A stretch of 64,000 bases of DNA. Origin: Shewanella psychrotolerans. GTDB taxonomy: Bacteria; Pseudomonadota; Gammaproteobacteria; Enterobacterales; Shewanellaceae. The stretch covers positions 3,348,001 to 3,412,000 of the forward strand of contig NZ_CP080419.1 in NCBI RefSeq assembly GCF_019457595.1, read 5' to 3'. A program made the position numbers and the translations under genes. This document shows, piece after piece, positions 28,948 through 38,652 of the stretch (the stretch's first letter is position 1; every line of letters begins with the position of its first letter). The notes beneath the pieces were generated by a model. It saw only the letters and a program-made list of their open reading frames with translations. It was not told the origin of the DNA and did no database searches.

Positions 28948-28954
28948 TTAGCCC
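28831..28954 (+). repeat. attC: attC site, Vibrio VCR-like
   Basis: 124 bases. Outer arms GGGCTAAC / GTTAGCCC pair perfectly. After a three-base spacer the inner arms TTGCCTAAAAGTGACGGCTAA and (reverse) TTGCTAAGGTGAGGCTAA pair with a few unpaired bases, as expected for extrahelical bases in attC. GTTGAGTTTAGT in the centre and CTTAGCAAGGCGTTAG at the right resemble V. cholerae repeats. A folded bottom strand would be the integrase substrate. Confidence 0.8.
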
Positions 28955-29010
28955 ATAGAAATTTTAATTTGAAACCGGCGAGTTAGAGCAAATATCCTAA
29001 CAAGCTTATG

Positions 29011-29210
29011 TCCAGAAATGAGTTAACTTGTGATTGCCCAAGTGGTACCAGTAAGGTCAAATCGAAGAGATAGAAAACTCGGTGTGAACACAGTTGTGAC
29101 CTTCCGAGGCATGGATGCCGAGGTAGAGCTCACATGGAAGTGCTTGTAGCGTGTCACAAATGTGTTTGCACGTGAGGCCTGCTGCAAGCAACTCAAAACT
29201 ATGAAGGTCA
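29011..29210 (+). repeat. accessory repeat family, copy C
   Basis: Core GTCAAATCGAAGAGATAGAA, then CGGTGTGAACACAGTTGTGAC, the hairpin GGCATGGATGCC and GTGTCACAAATGTGTTTGCACG. The first 134 bases recur 290 bases downstream with five mismatches. Opposite in orientation to copies A and B. Confidence 0.8.
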
Positions 29211-29300
29211 ACGCTGCCATCAGCGAAGTAAAAACCTATGCAGCTAAAGGTTACAAGCTAAAAAAGCCAACACTGTCATTCGAAGGTCAGCTTATTTTTG

Positions 29301-29562
29301 TCCAAAAATGAGTTAACTTGTGATTGCCCAAGTGGTACCAGCAAGGTCCAATCGAAGAAATAGAAAACTCAGTGTGAACACAGTTGTGACCTTCCGAGGC
29401 ATGGATGCCGAGGTAGAGCTCACATGGAAGTGCTCGAACAACGTCCATATCTAAAAGCCAGTTCGGCGTCCATGCCTCTCGTTCGTAACCACGAAGCTAC
29501 GCTTCACTCACCGAGTCACAAATGTGTTTGCACGAAAGGCCTGCTGCAAGCAATTCAAAAAC
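29301..29562 (+). repeat. accessory repeat family, copy D
   Basis: Near-identical to copy C over 29301-29434, then about 75 unrelated bases (including GGCGTCCATGCC) before the shared GAGTCACAAATGTGTTTGCACG tail resumes. It ends about 240 bases upstream of mtnN. Non-coding. Confidence 0.8.
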
Positions 29563-29804
29563 AATAAAGCTCAAGACTAGCACCAGCTAAGGACTGTCCA
29601 ATTGGCTATGGGCACCGACAAAGCAACTTCTAACTTGTTTTCCCACAAGCCATCGAGCTTGCGATCCACGATCTCGCCAGAGAACCACTTTATTGCTATA
29701 TTAGCCCCCATTAACCTGCCTATTACGTCAAACCTACTATCAAACGTAACAGCTGAACGTAATAGCGAACGTAATCGCAACCATCACCATATTAAGGTCA
29801 TTCA

Positions 29805-30497
29805 ATGAAAATCGGTATTATCGGCGCCATGGAGCCAGAAGTCGCTCATCTCATCGCCTCTATGACTAACCCAGAGTCGCAAACTATTGCAGGCATCGAA
29901 TTTGTTGCCGGGCAGCTAGAAGGCAAAGATGTTGTAGTGACTCGCTCGGGGATTGGTAAAGTCACCGCGAGCGTTGCAACCACCCTATTGATTGAAAAAT
30001 ATGCCCCTGATTATGTGATTAATACCGGCTCGGCTGGCGGGTTTGTCGACAGCCTAGCGATTGGCGATATCGTCATTTCATCTGAAGTACGCCATCACGA
30101 TGTCGATGTGACCGCATTCGGTTACGAAATTGGCCAAATGGCGCAGCAACCAGCCGCCTTCATGCCCGATGCAACTCTCGTTAGCGCAGCACAGAAAGCG
30201 GTCGCTAGCCTTGGTGAAGTAAAAGCCATCGAAGGGCTGATCTGCACTGGCGATAGCTTTATCTGCGACCCTGTTCGCACTAAGACAATGATAGAAAACT
30301 TCCCAACAATGGCGGCGTGCGAGATGGAAGGGGCGGCAATAGCCCAAGTATGCCATCAGTTTGGCGTACCATTTGTGGTGATCCGTTCACTATCAGACAA
30401 TGCTAACAATGACTCGCCAGTCGATTTTGATAGCTACATCGTTAAAGCGGGACACCACTCGGCGCTTATGGTGATGTCGCTACTTAAACAACTGTAA
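29805..30497 (+). CDS. mtnN: 5'-methylthioadenosine/S-adenosylhomocysteine nucleosidase
   Basis: Cleaves adenine from MTA and SAH in the methionine and autoinducer-2 routes. 230 residues. GAMEPEV carries catalytic Glu12; GSAGG ([10 protein letters not shown]) and [12 protein letters not shown] form the substrate site, and [15 protein letters not shown] contains the catalytic aspartate. Cytosolic. The cobD-like gene begins 15 bases after the stop, so they are probably co-transcribed. Upstream lie the accessory repeats, so its promoter must fit into about 240 bases. Confidence 0.96.
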   Translation: MKIGIIGAMEPEVAHLIASMTNPESQTIAGIEFVAGQLEGKDVVVTRSGIGKVTASVATTLLIEKYAPDYVINTGSAGGFVDSLAIGDIVISSEVRHHDVDVTAFGYEIGQMAQQPAAFMPDATLVSAAQKAVASLGEVKAIEGLICTGDSFICDPVRTKTMIENFPTMAACEMEGAAIAQVCHQFGVPFVVIRSLSDNANNDSPVDFDSYIVKAGHHSALMVMSLLKQL

Positions 30498-30512
30498 TCT
30501 TATAGCTTATCC

Positions 30513-31505
30513 ATGCTGCCAGACTTTACTCAACAGCTAATGAATGACAGCCCCTTATATCAAGGGGCGCTTATCCTATTAGTGTCGATATTGCTGGCAA
30601 AAATGGCCCCGCTGCCACGAGAGGCACAAGTATTTTACTGGTACAGCCATCTCGCGCGCAGCTTATCAGCCAAGGTTAACCGTAAAGGGCGCACCAGTTC
30701 CCAACAAAAAACCGCAGGCTTTCTCGCTATCGTCCTCTTGGTCGTGCCCTTTTGGCTGATCATCACCTTTTTAATTCAGCTGGCCGCTTTTCCGTGGTTT
30801 TTCGAATTTATCATTCTTTACCTCTGCCTATGTGATGAACAGTTCTATAAAGTCGCCGACGAGACCGCGCAGGCATTAAGACAAGACAATAGACCAAGTG
30901 CTAGAGCACTACTAAAAAACTGGCTGTTCAGAGACACTCAAGACTTATCTGAAGTCGGTTTGGCTAAAGCGACAATAGAAAAACTGGTCACCATCCCAGT
31001 CTACAGCATTGTGGCCACCATCCTGTTTTTCGCCATCGGTGGTGCACCTTTAGTCCTAGGCGCGCGCATGATAAAGCAGCTTGAATATTGCTGGCCTTCG
31101 GTTAATCCGCAATATCAAAGCTTTGGGAAACCCGCCTACTACTTAAGCTATGGGCTCTATTTCTTGCCAACATTGCTATGGAATTTTACCTTAGCCATAC
31201 AAGGTGGCCCTAAAACACTAGTGCTCATACTGCGGTCGACTAAGAGTCGTTATCCAGTCAACAATCATATCGCGACCTGTGAAATTGCCGCTCATGTACT
31301 AGGAATAGAGCTGGGTGGGCCGATAAAATTTGCCAATACCAAGGTTTCTCTTGAGAAAGTCGGTAAAAAACAGAAACCCGATGCCTCTCACCTGCCCCAT
31401 GCCCTAAAGTTGGCCCGAATGGGAAATACGATATGGGTGTTAAGTGTGATAATGATTCCTATTATTTGGGCGTTATTACGCTACCTAAAAACAGCAGCAC
31501 TGTAA
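30513..31505 (+). CDS. cobD: CobD/CbiB family membrane protein
   Basis: 330 residues with several membrane helices, resembling adenosylcobinamide-phosphate synthase, which attaches aminopropanol phosphate to cobyric acid in B12 assembly or salvage. Family-like segments are LILLVSILLAKMAPLP, RPSARALLKNWLFRDTQDLSEVGLAKATIEKL (the conserved central motif), GGAPLVLGARMIKQLEYCWP and GGPIKFAN. The enzyme is divergent from the best-known CbiB proteins, hence moderate confidence in the exact reaction. Follows mtnN at 15 bases. Confidence 0.75.
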   Translation: MLPDFTQQLMNDSPLYQGALILLVSILLAKMAPLPREAQVFYWYSHLARSLSAKVNRKGRTSSQQKTAGFLAIVLLVVPFWLIITFLIQLAAFPWFFEFIILYLCLCDEQFYKVADETAQALRQDNRPSARALLKNWLFRDTQDLSEVGLAKATIEKLVTIPVYSIVATILFFAIGGAPLVLGARMIKQLEYCWPSVNPQYQSFGKPAYYLSYGLYFLPTLLWNFTLAIQGGPKTLVLILRSTKSRYPVNNHIATCEIAAHVLGIELGGPIKFANTKVSLEKVGKKQKPDASHLPHALKLARMGNTIWVLSVIMIPIIWALLRYLKTAAL

Positions 31506-31612
31506 TTTTCACAGAACAACTCAGCCCGAAAGGGATTGGACTAGACAAGCGGCAACGGATTGGTATTATGCGACTCTAGTGGTAACATACTGACATTATA
31601 GGTATAACGATT

Positions 31613-32002
31613 TTGTTTGATAATCTTCATATTTCGCTGACAACCCCAGCGCTGCTTTTCCCTGCAATTTCATTACTGTTGCTCGCCTATACAAATCGTT
31701 TTTTCTCTCTGGCGGCATTAATCCGTAATCTTAGCAGTCAGGGAACGCCAATCCATAGCGGACAACTTAAAAATCTACGCCAACGAATCATTATTATCCG
31801 TCGAATGCAAGAAGCCGGAGTATCGAGCTTTGCGCTATGTGTGTTGTGTATGATTTTTATCTATATTGGTTTTAACAAAACGGGGTCTCTCATTTTTGGG
31901 TCAAGCCTGTTATTACTGCTTTATTCTTTGTTGTTATCCGTCATTGAAATTCGTATCTCGGTCGATGCACTTAATTTTCACTTAAAAGAACTCGATCAAT
32001 GA
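31613..32002 (+). CDS. DUF2721 membrane protein
   Basis: 129 residues. Three membrane helices (about 11-30, 76-93 and 96-115) flank the basic loop [17 protein letters not shown], which matches the DUF2721 pattern. Function unknown. The only usable start is TTG (31613), with AGGT about 9 bases upstream; an in-frame ATG upstream is closed by a TAG. The stop overlaps the ATG of the next gene by four bases. Confidence 0.75.
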   Translation: MFDNLHISLTTPALLFPAISLLLLAYTNRFFSLAALIRNLSSQGTPIHSGQLKNLRQRIIIIRRMQEAGVSSFALCVLCMIFIYIGFNKTGSLIFGSSLLLLLYSLLLSVIEIRISVDALNFHLKELDQ

Positions 32003-32619
32003 AAGAGTGGGTCTATTTTTTTGACTTATGTGGTACAGCGGTCTTTGCCCTATCAGGCGCGTTAGCCGCTGGACGCCATCGAATGGACCCTTTTGGGGTG
32101 ATTGTTCTTGCCTCGGTAACCGCCATTGGTGGCGGTAGTATTCGTGACGCGCTGCTAGGTACCACACCAGTATTTTGGATCCGCGATCATAATTACATCA
32201 TAGTGATTCTCGCTACTGTGTTGTTAACGCTGATATTTATTCGTAAACCCAAGAAAGTACCTCAGTATACTTTGCCAGTAGCCGATGCCTTAGGGTTAGC
32301 ACTATTTACTGTTATTGGCGCAGAAAAGGCGCTCAATCTCGGCCTCAGCGGCATGATTGCCGTCGTAATGGGCTTGATAACTGGCGTCGGAGGCGGCATT
32401 ATTCGAGACGTACTTTGCCGTCAGGTGCCAATGATTTTACGTACTGAGATTTACGCTACCGCATCAATATTTGGTGGAATTAGTTATACCTTGGCATTAA
32501 GCCTAGGTGCCGCTAATAAGGCGGCATTTGCAGTTGCTATGATTAGCGCTTTGGCAATAAGGTTAGCCGCCATAAAATGGCACTTAAGACTTCCCGCTTT
32601 CGATCTGAAGAAAACATAA
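31999..32619 (+). CDS. TRIC/UPF0126 (YicG-like) membrane channel protein
   Basis: 206 residues, seven membrane helices arranged as a tandem repeat. Each half has the glycine-rich signature: [18 protein letters not shown] and [17 protein letters not shown]. Bacterial members form trimeric cation channels; the physiological ion here is unknown. Starts inside the previous gene's stop (ATGA) and ends one base before the next start, so the three genes form a tight operon. Confidence 0.88.
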   Translation: MKEWVYFFDLCGTAVFALSGALAAGRHRMDPFGVIVLASVTAIGGGSIRDALLGTTPVFWIRDHNYIIVILATVLLTLIFIRKPKKVPQYTLPVADALGLALFTVIGAEKALNLGLSGMIAVVMGLITGVGGGIIRDVLCRQVPMILRTEIYATASIFGGISYTLALSLGAANKAAFAVAMISALAIRLAAIKWHLRLPAFDLKKT

Positions 32620-32620
32620 A

Positions 32621-33100
32621 ATGATCAGGTATTTTTTATACAGCCTATTGGCACTAACTCCTCTATTTGCACAAGCAAATCCTGGTGATATGCCTGAAGA
32701 GCAGCAGATGGCCGTCCAGTATATTCAAGCGCTAACCGATCACGACTATCTAACTCTAGGTTCATTTTATAATCGCGACAGTATCTTTATCGATCGCACC
32801 GCCAGTAAAAAATACACAGGTAGACGCGATATCTTAGAGTTTTTCGAGCGCGCTCATCGCGGCGTGCTGGAATATAACTTCAATATTGAACACATGTTTA
32901 ACTCTGGCTCATTGGTGATCATGATAGGTAACTATCACTATCGTGGCCCTGGAAGCCTGTTTGGTAAGCCAGGAAAAGTCATTGAATTGGCGATACCAGG
33001 GGTGACGACGGTAAAACTGGATTTAGCGAATCATCGCGTGACAGAGCATGAAGATCTAATGGACTATCAAACCATGCAAGATCAACTCGCGACGCAGTAA
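32621..33100 (+). CDS. secreted SnoaL/NTF2-like protein
   Basis: 159 residues: a signal peptide (MIRYFLYSLLALTPLFAQA, cleavage about residue 20), then a cone-shaped NTF2-like fold suggested by QQMAVQYIQALTDHDYLTLGSFYNRDSIFIDRT, YTGRRDILEFFERAHRG and a C-terminal HRVTEHEDLMDYQ. Members bind small hydrophobic ligands or act as periplasmic accessory proteins; the ligand is not predictable. Last gene of the 31.6-33.1 kb operon. Confidence 0.75.
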   Translation: MIRYFLYSLLALTPLFAQANPGDMPEEQQMAVQYIQALTDHDYLTLGSFYNRDSIFIDRTASKKYTGRRDILEFFERAHRGVLEYNFNIEHMFNSGSLVIMIGNYHYRGPGSLFGKPGKVIELAIPGVTTVKLDLANHRVTEHEDLMDYQTMQDQLATQ

Positions 33101-33115
33101 GCTTCTAGCACCTAA

Positions 33116-33186
33116 CATAAGTGTTCCAGACACAACGCCAATTTCTATCCATCCATGGGAAATTTGCATAAGTGTTCCAGACACAA
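33116..33186. repeat. 20-base direct repeat
   Basis: CATAAGTGTTCCAGACACAA occurs at 33116-33135 and exactly again at 33167-33186 (51-base period), in the gap before the terminator. It could be a remnant of a short mobile repeat; no transposase is near. Confidence 0.6.
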
Positions 33187-33212
33187 AAAAGGTCTGCATT
33201 GGCAGACCTTTT
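33187..33212. terminator. bidirectional terminator
   Basis: AAAA, GGTCTGC-ATTG-GCAGACC, TTTT. It lies between the convergent SnoaL-like gene and tyrS. Confidence 0.85.
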
Positions 33213-33261
33213 GTTATATCGCTTAGCTTTACTTAGACCCAAGCACTCTGAGCCAAGTACT

Positions 33262-33306
33262 CTAGACCAAAGTGAACTAAACCAGAGTAAGCTAAACCAA
33301 AGTGAT
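33262..33306. repeat. 15-base tandem repeat at the tyrS 3' end
   Basis: Three consecutive 15-mers of the pattern CTARACCARAGTRAN. The third includes the last codons and stop of tyrS, so the others look like duplications of the gene's tail. Confidence 0.6.
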
Positions 33307-34488
33307 TTTAGCAAACTTACGCTTGCCCACTTGGAATACCCCGCTAGTCCCAGCGGTCAATTGTAGACGAGTATCTTCAATCTTAACGCCATCAATCTTA
33401 GCAGCGCCTTGCTTTATCATACGCATCGCATCTGATGTTGAAGCCACTAAGCCAGCCTCTTTTAGCACGTTAGCAATCGCAATCCCTTCACCGGCAACAA
33501 GCTCAACCTCTGCGATATCTTCAGGTAGAGCACCTTTTTGAAAGCGGTTGATAAATTCTTGATGCGCAGCTTCTGCAGCAGCTTCATCATGAAAACGCGC
33601 AATGATCTCTTTCGCCAGTAAGATCTTAACATCTCTCGGGTTAGTCCCTTGAACTACATCCTCTTTTAACTGAGCAATCTCAGTAAGCGGACGGAACGAC
33701 AATAGATCGAAATAACGCCACATCAAATCATCAGAGATAGACATGATTTTGCCGAACATCTCACTCGCAGGCTCACTGACACCGATATAGTTGTGCGCAG
33801 ACTTTGACATCTTCTTGACGCCATCTAAGCCTTCAAGCAGCGGCATCATGATAACCGTCTGTGGCTTTTGACCCGCTGTTTTTTGCAGTTCACGCCCCAT
33901 CAGCAAGTTAAACTTCTGATCGGTACCACCCAGTTCAACATCAGACTCTAACGCTACTGAGTCATAACCTTGCAATAATGGATACATAAACTCATGAATC
34001 GCGATAGATTGACCCGAAGCATAACGCTTCTTAAAGTCATCGCGCTCCATCATACGCGCAACCGTTTGCTGAGAAGCTAAACGGATCATCCCTGCAGCGC
34101 CAAGCGGCTCAAGCCAGCTAGAGTTAAACTCGATACGTGTCTTAGCCGGATCTAAAATCTTGTATACTTGCTCTTTATACGTCTCGGCATTCGCCAAAAC
34201 TTGTTCACGGGTCAATGGCGGACGCGTGCTGTTCTTACCACTTGGGTCGCCGACCATACCGGTGAAATCACCTATTAAAAAGATCACTTCATGACCGAGT
34301 TCTTGAAAAGTTCTCATCTTATTCAAAATAACGGTATGGCCAAGATGAATATCTGGCGCAGTGGGATCAGCCCCCAACTTAATGCGCAGAGGACGACCCT
34401 CTTTGAGTTTTTCCAGCAGATCCGCTTCGAGAAGGATCTCGTCGGTACCACGTTTAATTTCTGCTAATGCTTGGTCTAAATCAGCCAT
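33292..34488 (-). CDS. tyrS: tyrosyl-tRNA synthetase
   Basis: Charges tRNA-Tyr. 398 residues, the shorter TyrRS type. The class I signatures are HLGH (in [13 protein letters not shown], residues about 45-58) and KMSKS ([10 protein letters not shown], about 230), with the tyrosine pocket in [15 protein letters not shown] and [14 protein letters not shown]. The C-terminal S4-like RNA-binding domain covers about 335-398 ([16 protein letters not shown]). Divergent from mepM, as in other Shewanella. Confidence 0.97.
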   Translation of the reverse strand: MADLDQALAEIKRGTDEILLEADLLEKLKEGRPLRIKLGADPTAPDIHLGHTVILNKMRTFQELGHEVIFLIGDFTGMVGDPSGKNSTRPPLTREQVLANAETYKEQVYKILDPAKTRIEFNSSWLEPLGAAGMIRLASQQTVARMMERDDFKKRYASGQSIAIHEFMYPLLQGYDSVALESDVELGGTDQKFNLLMGRELQKTAGQKPQTVIMMPLLEGLDGVKKMSKSAHNYIGVSEPASEMFGKIMSISDDLMWRYFDLLSFRPLTEIAQLKEDVVQGTNPRDVKILLAKEIIARFHDEAAAEAAHQEFINRFQKGALPEDIAEVELVAGEGIAIANVLKEAGLVASTSDAMRMIKQGAAKIDGVKIEDTRLQLTAGTSGVFQVGKRKFAKITLV

Positions 34489-34614
34489 CTTGGCAGCTAC
34501 TCCTGAGAGCCTATAGGTAAATATTGGGCACTAATGTTACTTGTTAGCCAGCACAAATGAAAGAGTGTACACTAATAGGATGGGCTTAAGTGTAAGAAAT
34601 TGGTATCGGAGTCA

Positions 34615-36057
34615 ATGGGAAAGGTAATAACACTCTTAAAATTGTTACCCAGATTACATCAAATTATATTGAGTATCTTAGTGGTGATCACCCTAACGGT
34701 GGTATTTTTACCATCCGACGATGCTCAGGCTTCCCGTTCGACTAACAGTGCGCTATCGGGGTCGGTGACCTTTTCCGACGAAGGTAAAGCCATAGCGCCA
34801 AACGCCCAAGCCTATCCCGTGCCATTAGCCTTTAGAAAGCCCGTCCCCCCAAGTGCAGCCGAAATAGCTCAAAAAGCAAGTAAAGCCAACGAAGTAGATT
34901 TAAGCCAAACCGCGCTAACCTCTGTAACAACAGATCATGATGCTGAAGAGTCGGTGATCGAACCGAATAAAATCCTTGAGCACAAGGAACAATTTACGGT
35001 TCGTAGCGGTGATACTTTAGCAGCACTATTTAAGCGCGCAGGCCTTAGCGCTCGTGACGTATATGAGATCACTCAACTGCCTAAAGCCAAAAAGAATCTA
35101 CTAAAAATCATGCCCGGCGAAGAGATAGAGATCGTAAAAAATGACGCAGGTGAACTCACTAAGGTGCGTTACCACCTCGATCCCATCTCGACACTCATTA
35201 TCAGTAAGCAAAACAGTGGCTATAGTGAAGAGGTCGAAACTAAACAAGTTGAAAACCGCACTAAATTTGCCGCAGCAACCATCAGCAGTAACTTTTGGAA
35301 TGCAGGTGTTGGCGCAGGCCTAACACCAAATCAAATCATGCAATTAGCCACCATTTTTGGCTGGGACATCGACTTCGCCCTCGACCTAAGACAAGGCGAC
35401 AATTTCTCTATCTTATTCGAAGAAGAGTATGCCGACGGTGAGTTTTTGCGTAACGGTAACATTCTTGCCGCAGAGTTTATCAACCAAGGCGATAAGTATA
35501 CTGCCGTGCGCTATAAAGATGGCAGTTATTACTCAGCGGAAGGGCGCAGCATGCGTAAGGCCTTCTTGCGCTCCCCGGTTGATTTTAAATATGTGAGCTC
35601 AAGCTTCAATCCACGCAGGCTCCATCCCGTTACAGGGCAAGTCAAGGCCCACCGAGGTGTCGACTATGTCGCCGCGGTAGGCACACCGATAAAAGCGGCG
35701 GGTAAAGGCCGGGTGATCAAATCTGGTTACAATCAGTACAATGGCAACTATGTGTTTATTAAACACAACGAAACCTACACCACTAAATATCTTCACCTTA
35801 AAAAGCGTAAAGTAAAGCAAGGACAAACAGTCAAACAGGGCCAAGTGATCGGCACATTAGGCTCAACCGGTCGGGTTACTGGCGCACATCTCCATTATGA
35901 ATTTATCGTCAATGGGGTTCATCGTAATCCTCGCACGGTAAAACTACCGCAGTCCTTGCCTATCGACAAAAAAGAGAAACAACAATTCCTCGCGCTTAGC
36001 CAGCAATTAATGGCTAAACTTGAACAGCAACAACAAATTCAGCTTGCTGCTCAATAG
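34615..36057 (+). CDS. mepM: M23 peptidoglycan DD-endopeptidase (MepM-like)
   Basis: 480 residues from the ATG preceded by CGGAG; a TTG five codons upstream is less likely. Membrane anchor at about 18-34 (LHQIILSILVVITLTVV). An OapA/LysM-like segment near 125-185 (FTVRSGDTLAALFKRAGLSARDVYEI) binds the wall. The lysostaphin-type catalytic domain is near 325-440, with zinc ligands in AHRGVDY and HLHYE and a second histidine in KYLHLKKRKVKQGQ. Cleaves D-Ala-mDAP cross-links during growth. Followed nine bases later by anmK, giving a cell-wall growth/recycling pair. Confidence 0.92.
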   Translation: MGKVITLLKLLPRLHQIILSILVVITLTVVFLPSDDAQASRSTNSALSGSVTFSDEGKAIAPNAQAYPVPLAFRKPVPPSAAEIAQKASKANEVDLSQTALTSVTTDHDAEESVIEPNKILEHKEQFTVRSGDTLAALFKRAGLSARDVYEITQLPKAKKNLLKIMPGEEIEIVKNDAGELTKVRYHLDPISTLIISKQNSGYSEEVETKQVENRTKFAAATISSNFWNAGVGAGLTPNQIMQLATIFGWDIDFALDLRQGDNFSILFEEEYADGEFLRNGNILAAEFINQGDKYTAVRYKDGSYYSAEGRSMRKAFLRSPVDFKYVSSSFNPRRLHPVTGQVKAHRGVDYVAAVGTPIKAAGKGRVIKSGYNQYNGNYVFIKHNETYTTKYLHLKKRKVKQGQTVKQGQVIGTLGSTGRVTGAHLHYEFIVNGVHRNPRTVKLPQSLPIDKKEKQQFLALSQQLMAKLEQQQQIQLAAQ

Positions 36058-36066
36058 GACCTATTC

Positions 36067-37176
36067 ATGACCTCAAAATACTATATCGGCCTAATGTCGG
36101 GTACCAGCATGGATGGCGTTGACGCCGTTCTTGTGGATTTTAGTGACAACAATATCACTCTGATCGCTAGCCATACCGAAGCTCTGCCTAAACACCTGCT
36201 GAGTGGCTTACAGCGTTTATGTAAGTCAGGCAATGATGAGATTAATCGGGTTGGCACCTTAGATAGGAGTGTCGGTAAGTTATTTGCGCAAGCGGTGAAT
36301 GGATTAATCGACAAAGCAGGGATAACTAAAAAGCATGTGATTGCCATTGGAAGTCACGGTCAAACAATAAGGCACATGCCAAATCTCGAGATGGGCTTTA
36401 CCTTGCAAATAGGCGATCCCAATACCATTGCAGCGTTGACGGGGATCGATGTGATAGCCGATTTCAGGCGAAAGGATATCGCCCTTGGCGGCCAAGGCGC
36501 ACCTTTAGTTCCCGCATTCCACCAGCAGCTGTTTGCAAAAGCAGGCACCAAACGGATGATCTTAAATATTGGTGGCATCTCTAACATCACCTATCTACCC
36601 GGTGATGCGACTGCGGTTATCGGGTTTGATAATGGCCCAGGCAACACCTTAATCGATGCTTGGATGAAGCAGGTTAACGGTGAGCCCTATGATAAAGATG
36701 GCGAATGGGCCGCCAGTGGAACCACAAACCCACAACTCTTAGAGCAGATGTTATCTCATTCTTATTTCTCACTAAGTGCGCCAAAGAGCACAGGTAGGGA
36801 ACTGTTCAATCAAGCTTGGATGGAGCAACAAACCGCTGATTTTGGTTACATGAATGAGGCTGATATTCAATCGACGCTGCTCGATCTCACCTGCCACAGT
36901 ATCGCTAATGATTGCCTAAAACTCACCGATAACGCCGAGCTTTATGTCTGTGGTGGCGGCGCCTTTAATAAAGAGCTGCTACGCCGCTTAACTCTGCTGT
37001 TGCCACATTATACGGTGAACACCTCAGCGCCACTTGGGGTTAACCCTCAATGGGTCGAAGGCATCGCCTTTGCTTGGCTCGCCATGCGCCATAAACATGG
37101 ATTACCCGGTAACCTTCCAGCCGTAACAGGTGCCTCTAGAGAGGCTGTGCTTGGTGGATTTTTCCCAGCGATTTAA
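36067..37176 (+). CDS. anmK: anhydro-N-acetylmuramic acid kinase
   Basis: Phosphorylates and hydrates 1,6-anhydroMurNAc to MurNAc-6-P in peptidoglycan recycling. 369 residues. The ATP-binding loop [18 protein letters not shown] lies at residues 8-25; [37 protein letters not shown] (with the catalytic aspartate), [16 protein letters not shown] and VCGGGAFN are family segments. Cytosolic. Downstream of mepM at nine bases, probably the same transcript. Confidence 0.95.
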   Translation: MTSKYYIGLMSGTSMDGVDAVLVDFSDNNITLIASHTEALPKHLLSGLQRLCKSGNDEINRVGTLDRSVGKLFAQAVNGLIDKAGITKKHVIAIGSHGQTIRHMPNLEMGFTLQIGDPNTIAALTGIDVIADFRRKDIALGGQGAPLVPAFHQQLFAKAGTKRMILNIGGISNITYLPGDATAVIGFDNGPGNTLIDAWMKQVNGEPYDKDGEWAASGTTNPQLLEQMLSHSYFSLSAPKSTGRELFNQAWMEQQTADFGYMNEADIQSTLLDLTCHSIANDCLKLTDNAELYVCGGGAFNKELLRRLTLLLPHYTVNTSAPLGVNPQWVEGIAFAWLAMRHKHGLPGNLPAVTGASREAVLGGFFPAI

Positions 37177-37359
37177 CCACACGCACTCGTGTTACCGATA
37201 CTTAACAACAGAGTAGCAGGGCATTATCGCCTTGCTACCCAGTGAAACAACATTCCTCATTGCCAATCCCACTGCATCAACAAAACCTTTTATACTCCAG
37301 TACAACAAATGTTATCATTGCAACCAATCGGCCTAGCCATCAAAACTAAAGAGTAAACC

Positions 37360-37731
37360 ATGACCAAAAGTGCAAAAGATGCCAGCAACATGACGCCAGA
37401 AGCGCGTTACGACTACCTCGTTGAACAAGCTAAAACTCACAAGACGTTGTGGACACTGCAAGACTTAGATGGTTGCGTAATGTTAACCACTGAAGATGAA
37501 GATTGCATACCTATGTGGCCATGTGAAGAGACAGCTAAAATGTGGGCCGTTGATGATTGGGCTGACTGCACGCCACTTGCGATCCCGCTAGATGAATGGC
37601 TAGAACGTTGGGTTGCTGGTATGCAAGATGACGATCTATTTGTTGCGGTCTTCCCTGTACAAGAAGATCTCGGAGTGGTGATCCCACCTTATGAACTAGA
37701 GCAGCGCTTAACACCAAAGCAACGCCACTAG
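37360..37731 (+). CDS. DUF2750 domain protein
   Basis: 123-residue acidic soluble protein. The DUF2750 pattern is visible: YDYLVEQAKTHKTLWTLQDLDGCVMLTTEDEDCIPMWPCEETAKMWA, then WLERWVAGMQDDDLFVAVFPVQEDLGVVIPPYEL. No catalytic residues are known for the family; function unknown. Separated from anmK by 183 bases, and 23 bases before the next small membrane gene. Confidence 0.8.
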   Translation: MTKSAKDASNMTPEARYDYLVEQAKTHKTLWTLQDLDGCVMLTTEDEDCIPMWPCEETAKMWAVDDWADCTPLAIPLDEWLERWVAGMQDDDLFVAVFPVQEDLGVVIPPYELEQRLTPKQRH

Positions 37732-37754
37732 TTTTATTATTTAGGGAGTCATAC

Positions 37755-38204
37755 GTGTCGTCATCGATACCATCAGATAACCAAGCTGACCACAACGCAA
37801 CGGTGAAAACTAAGTTACCCAAACGCTTATTAGCCTTGCTACTATTCTTGAGTATCGCCTCTATAAGCGGAATAGTGGCAAAACAAGGGGTACTATTTTG
37901 TATATTGACCTTGTTGATGGTGGTCGCAGTATTAGGTCGCCAAAAAGCAGGTTTGTATATGCTCAGAGGCTACACAGTGGTGCAGTTAGGTTTGGTATCC
38001 CTATTACCCGTAATTTTATATGACCCAGATAATCTCTTAGTCAGTCCATCGACCTTCCAAATTGGCGAATGGCAAGGACAAATACCCGATTATATTGTGT
38101 TTAGCGTGCTGATTTTATTGTCTATATTGCAAGTGTGGATCGCCTTTACTCCCAAGGTAAAAGCCTATTGCTACATAAAGACCAATATGAACATTATGCG
38201 ATAA
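37755..38204 (+). CDS. small membrane protein of unknown function
   Basis: 149 residues. GTG start with a strong AGGGAG upstream. Three or four membrane helices (about 27-44, 46-62, 73-90 and 114-130); the N-terminal 20 residues are polar. No family recognised. It follows the DUF2750 gene closely and ends before a bidirectional terminator. Confidence 0.65.
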   Translation: MSSSIPSDNQADHNATVKTKLPKRLLALLLFLSIASISGIVAKQGVLFCILTLLMVVAVLGRQKAGLYMLRGYTVVQLGLVSLLPVILYDPDNLLVSPSTFQIGEWQGQIPDYIVFSVLILLSILQVWIAFTPKVKAYCYIKTNMNIMR

Positions 38205-38230
38205 GCCCTAGACTTAGCGCTCTCGATACA

Positions 38231-38255
38231 AAAAAGCCAGCTATGCTGGCTTTTT
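38231..38255. terminator. bidirectional terminator
   Basis: AAAAA, GCCAGC-TAT-GCTGGC, TTTTT, between the small membrane gene and convergent erpA. Confidence 0.88.
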
Positions 38256-38282
38256 ATTTAACTAAAGTGCTTAAAATCAGAT

Positions 38283-38633
38283 TTATACTGAGAAGCTTGC
38301 GCCACAGCCACAGGTCGTGGTCGCGTTAGGGTTTTTCACAAAGAAACGTGAACCTTCAAGCCCCGAAGTATAATCGACTTCACCACCCACTAGGTATTGC
38401 AAGCTCATGGGGTCAACCACTAACTGAACACCTTGTTTTTCCACGGTGAAGTCACCTTCATTTACCTTCTCATCGAACGTAAAGCCGTACTGAAAACCTG
38501 AGCAGCCACCACCCGTTACATATACACGTAACTTAAGCGCATCATTTTGCTCTTCGTCCAACAAGGTTTTTACCTTTGAAGCTGCCGCGTCGGTAAAACG
38601 GATTGGCATTGTATCTTCAGCTTGTTCAGTCAT
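38283..38633 (-). CDS. erpA: iron-sulfur cluster insertion protein ErpA
   Basis: A-type carrier that passes [4Fe-4S] clusters to targets such as IspG/IspH. 116 residues. The three cluster-binding cysteines are Cys44 ([11 protein letters not shown]), Cys108 and Cys110 (CGCGASFSV). ATG start. Nineteen bases downstream of the coiled-coil membrane gene on the same strand, so possibly co-transcribed. Confidence 0.96.
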   Translation of the reverse strand: MTEQAEDTMPIRFTDAAASKVKTLLDEEQNDALKLRVYVTGGGCSGFQYGFTFDEKVNEGDFTVEKQGVQLVVDPMSLQYLVGGEVDYTSGLEGSRFFVKNPNATTTCGCGASFSV

Positions 38634-38652
38634 TACTACCTCTTACATCGGT

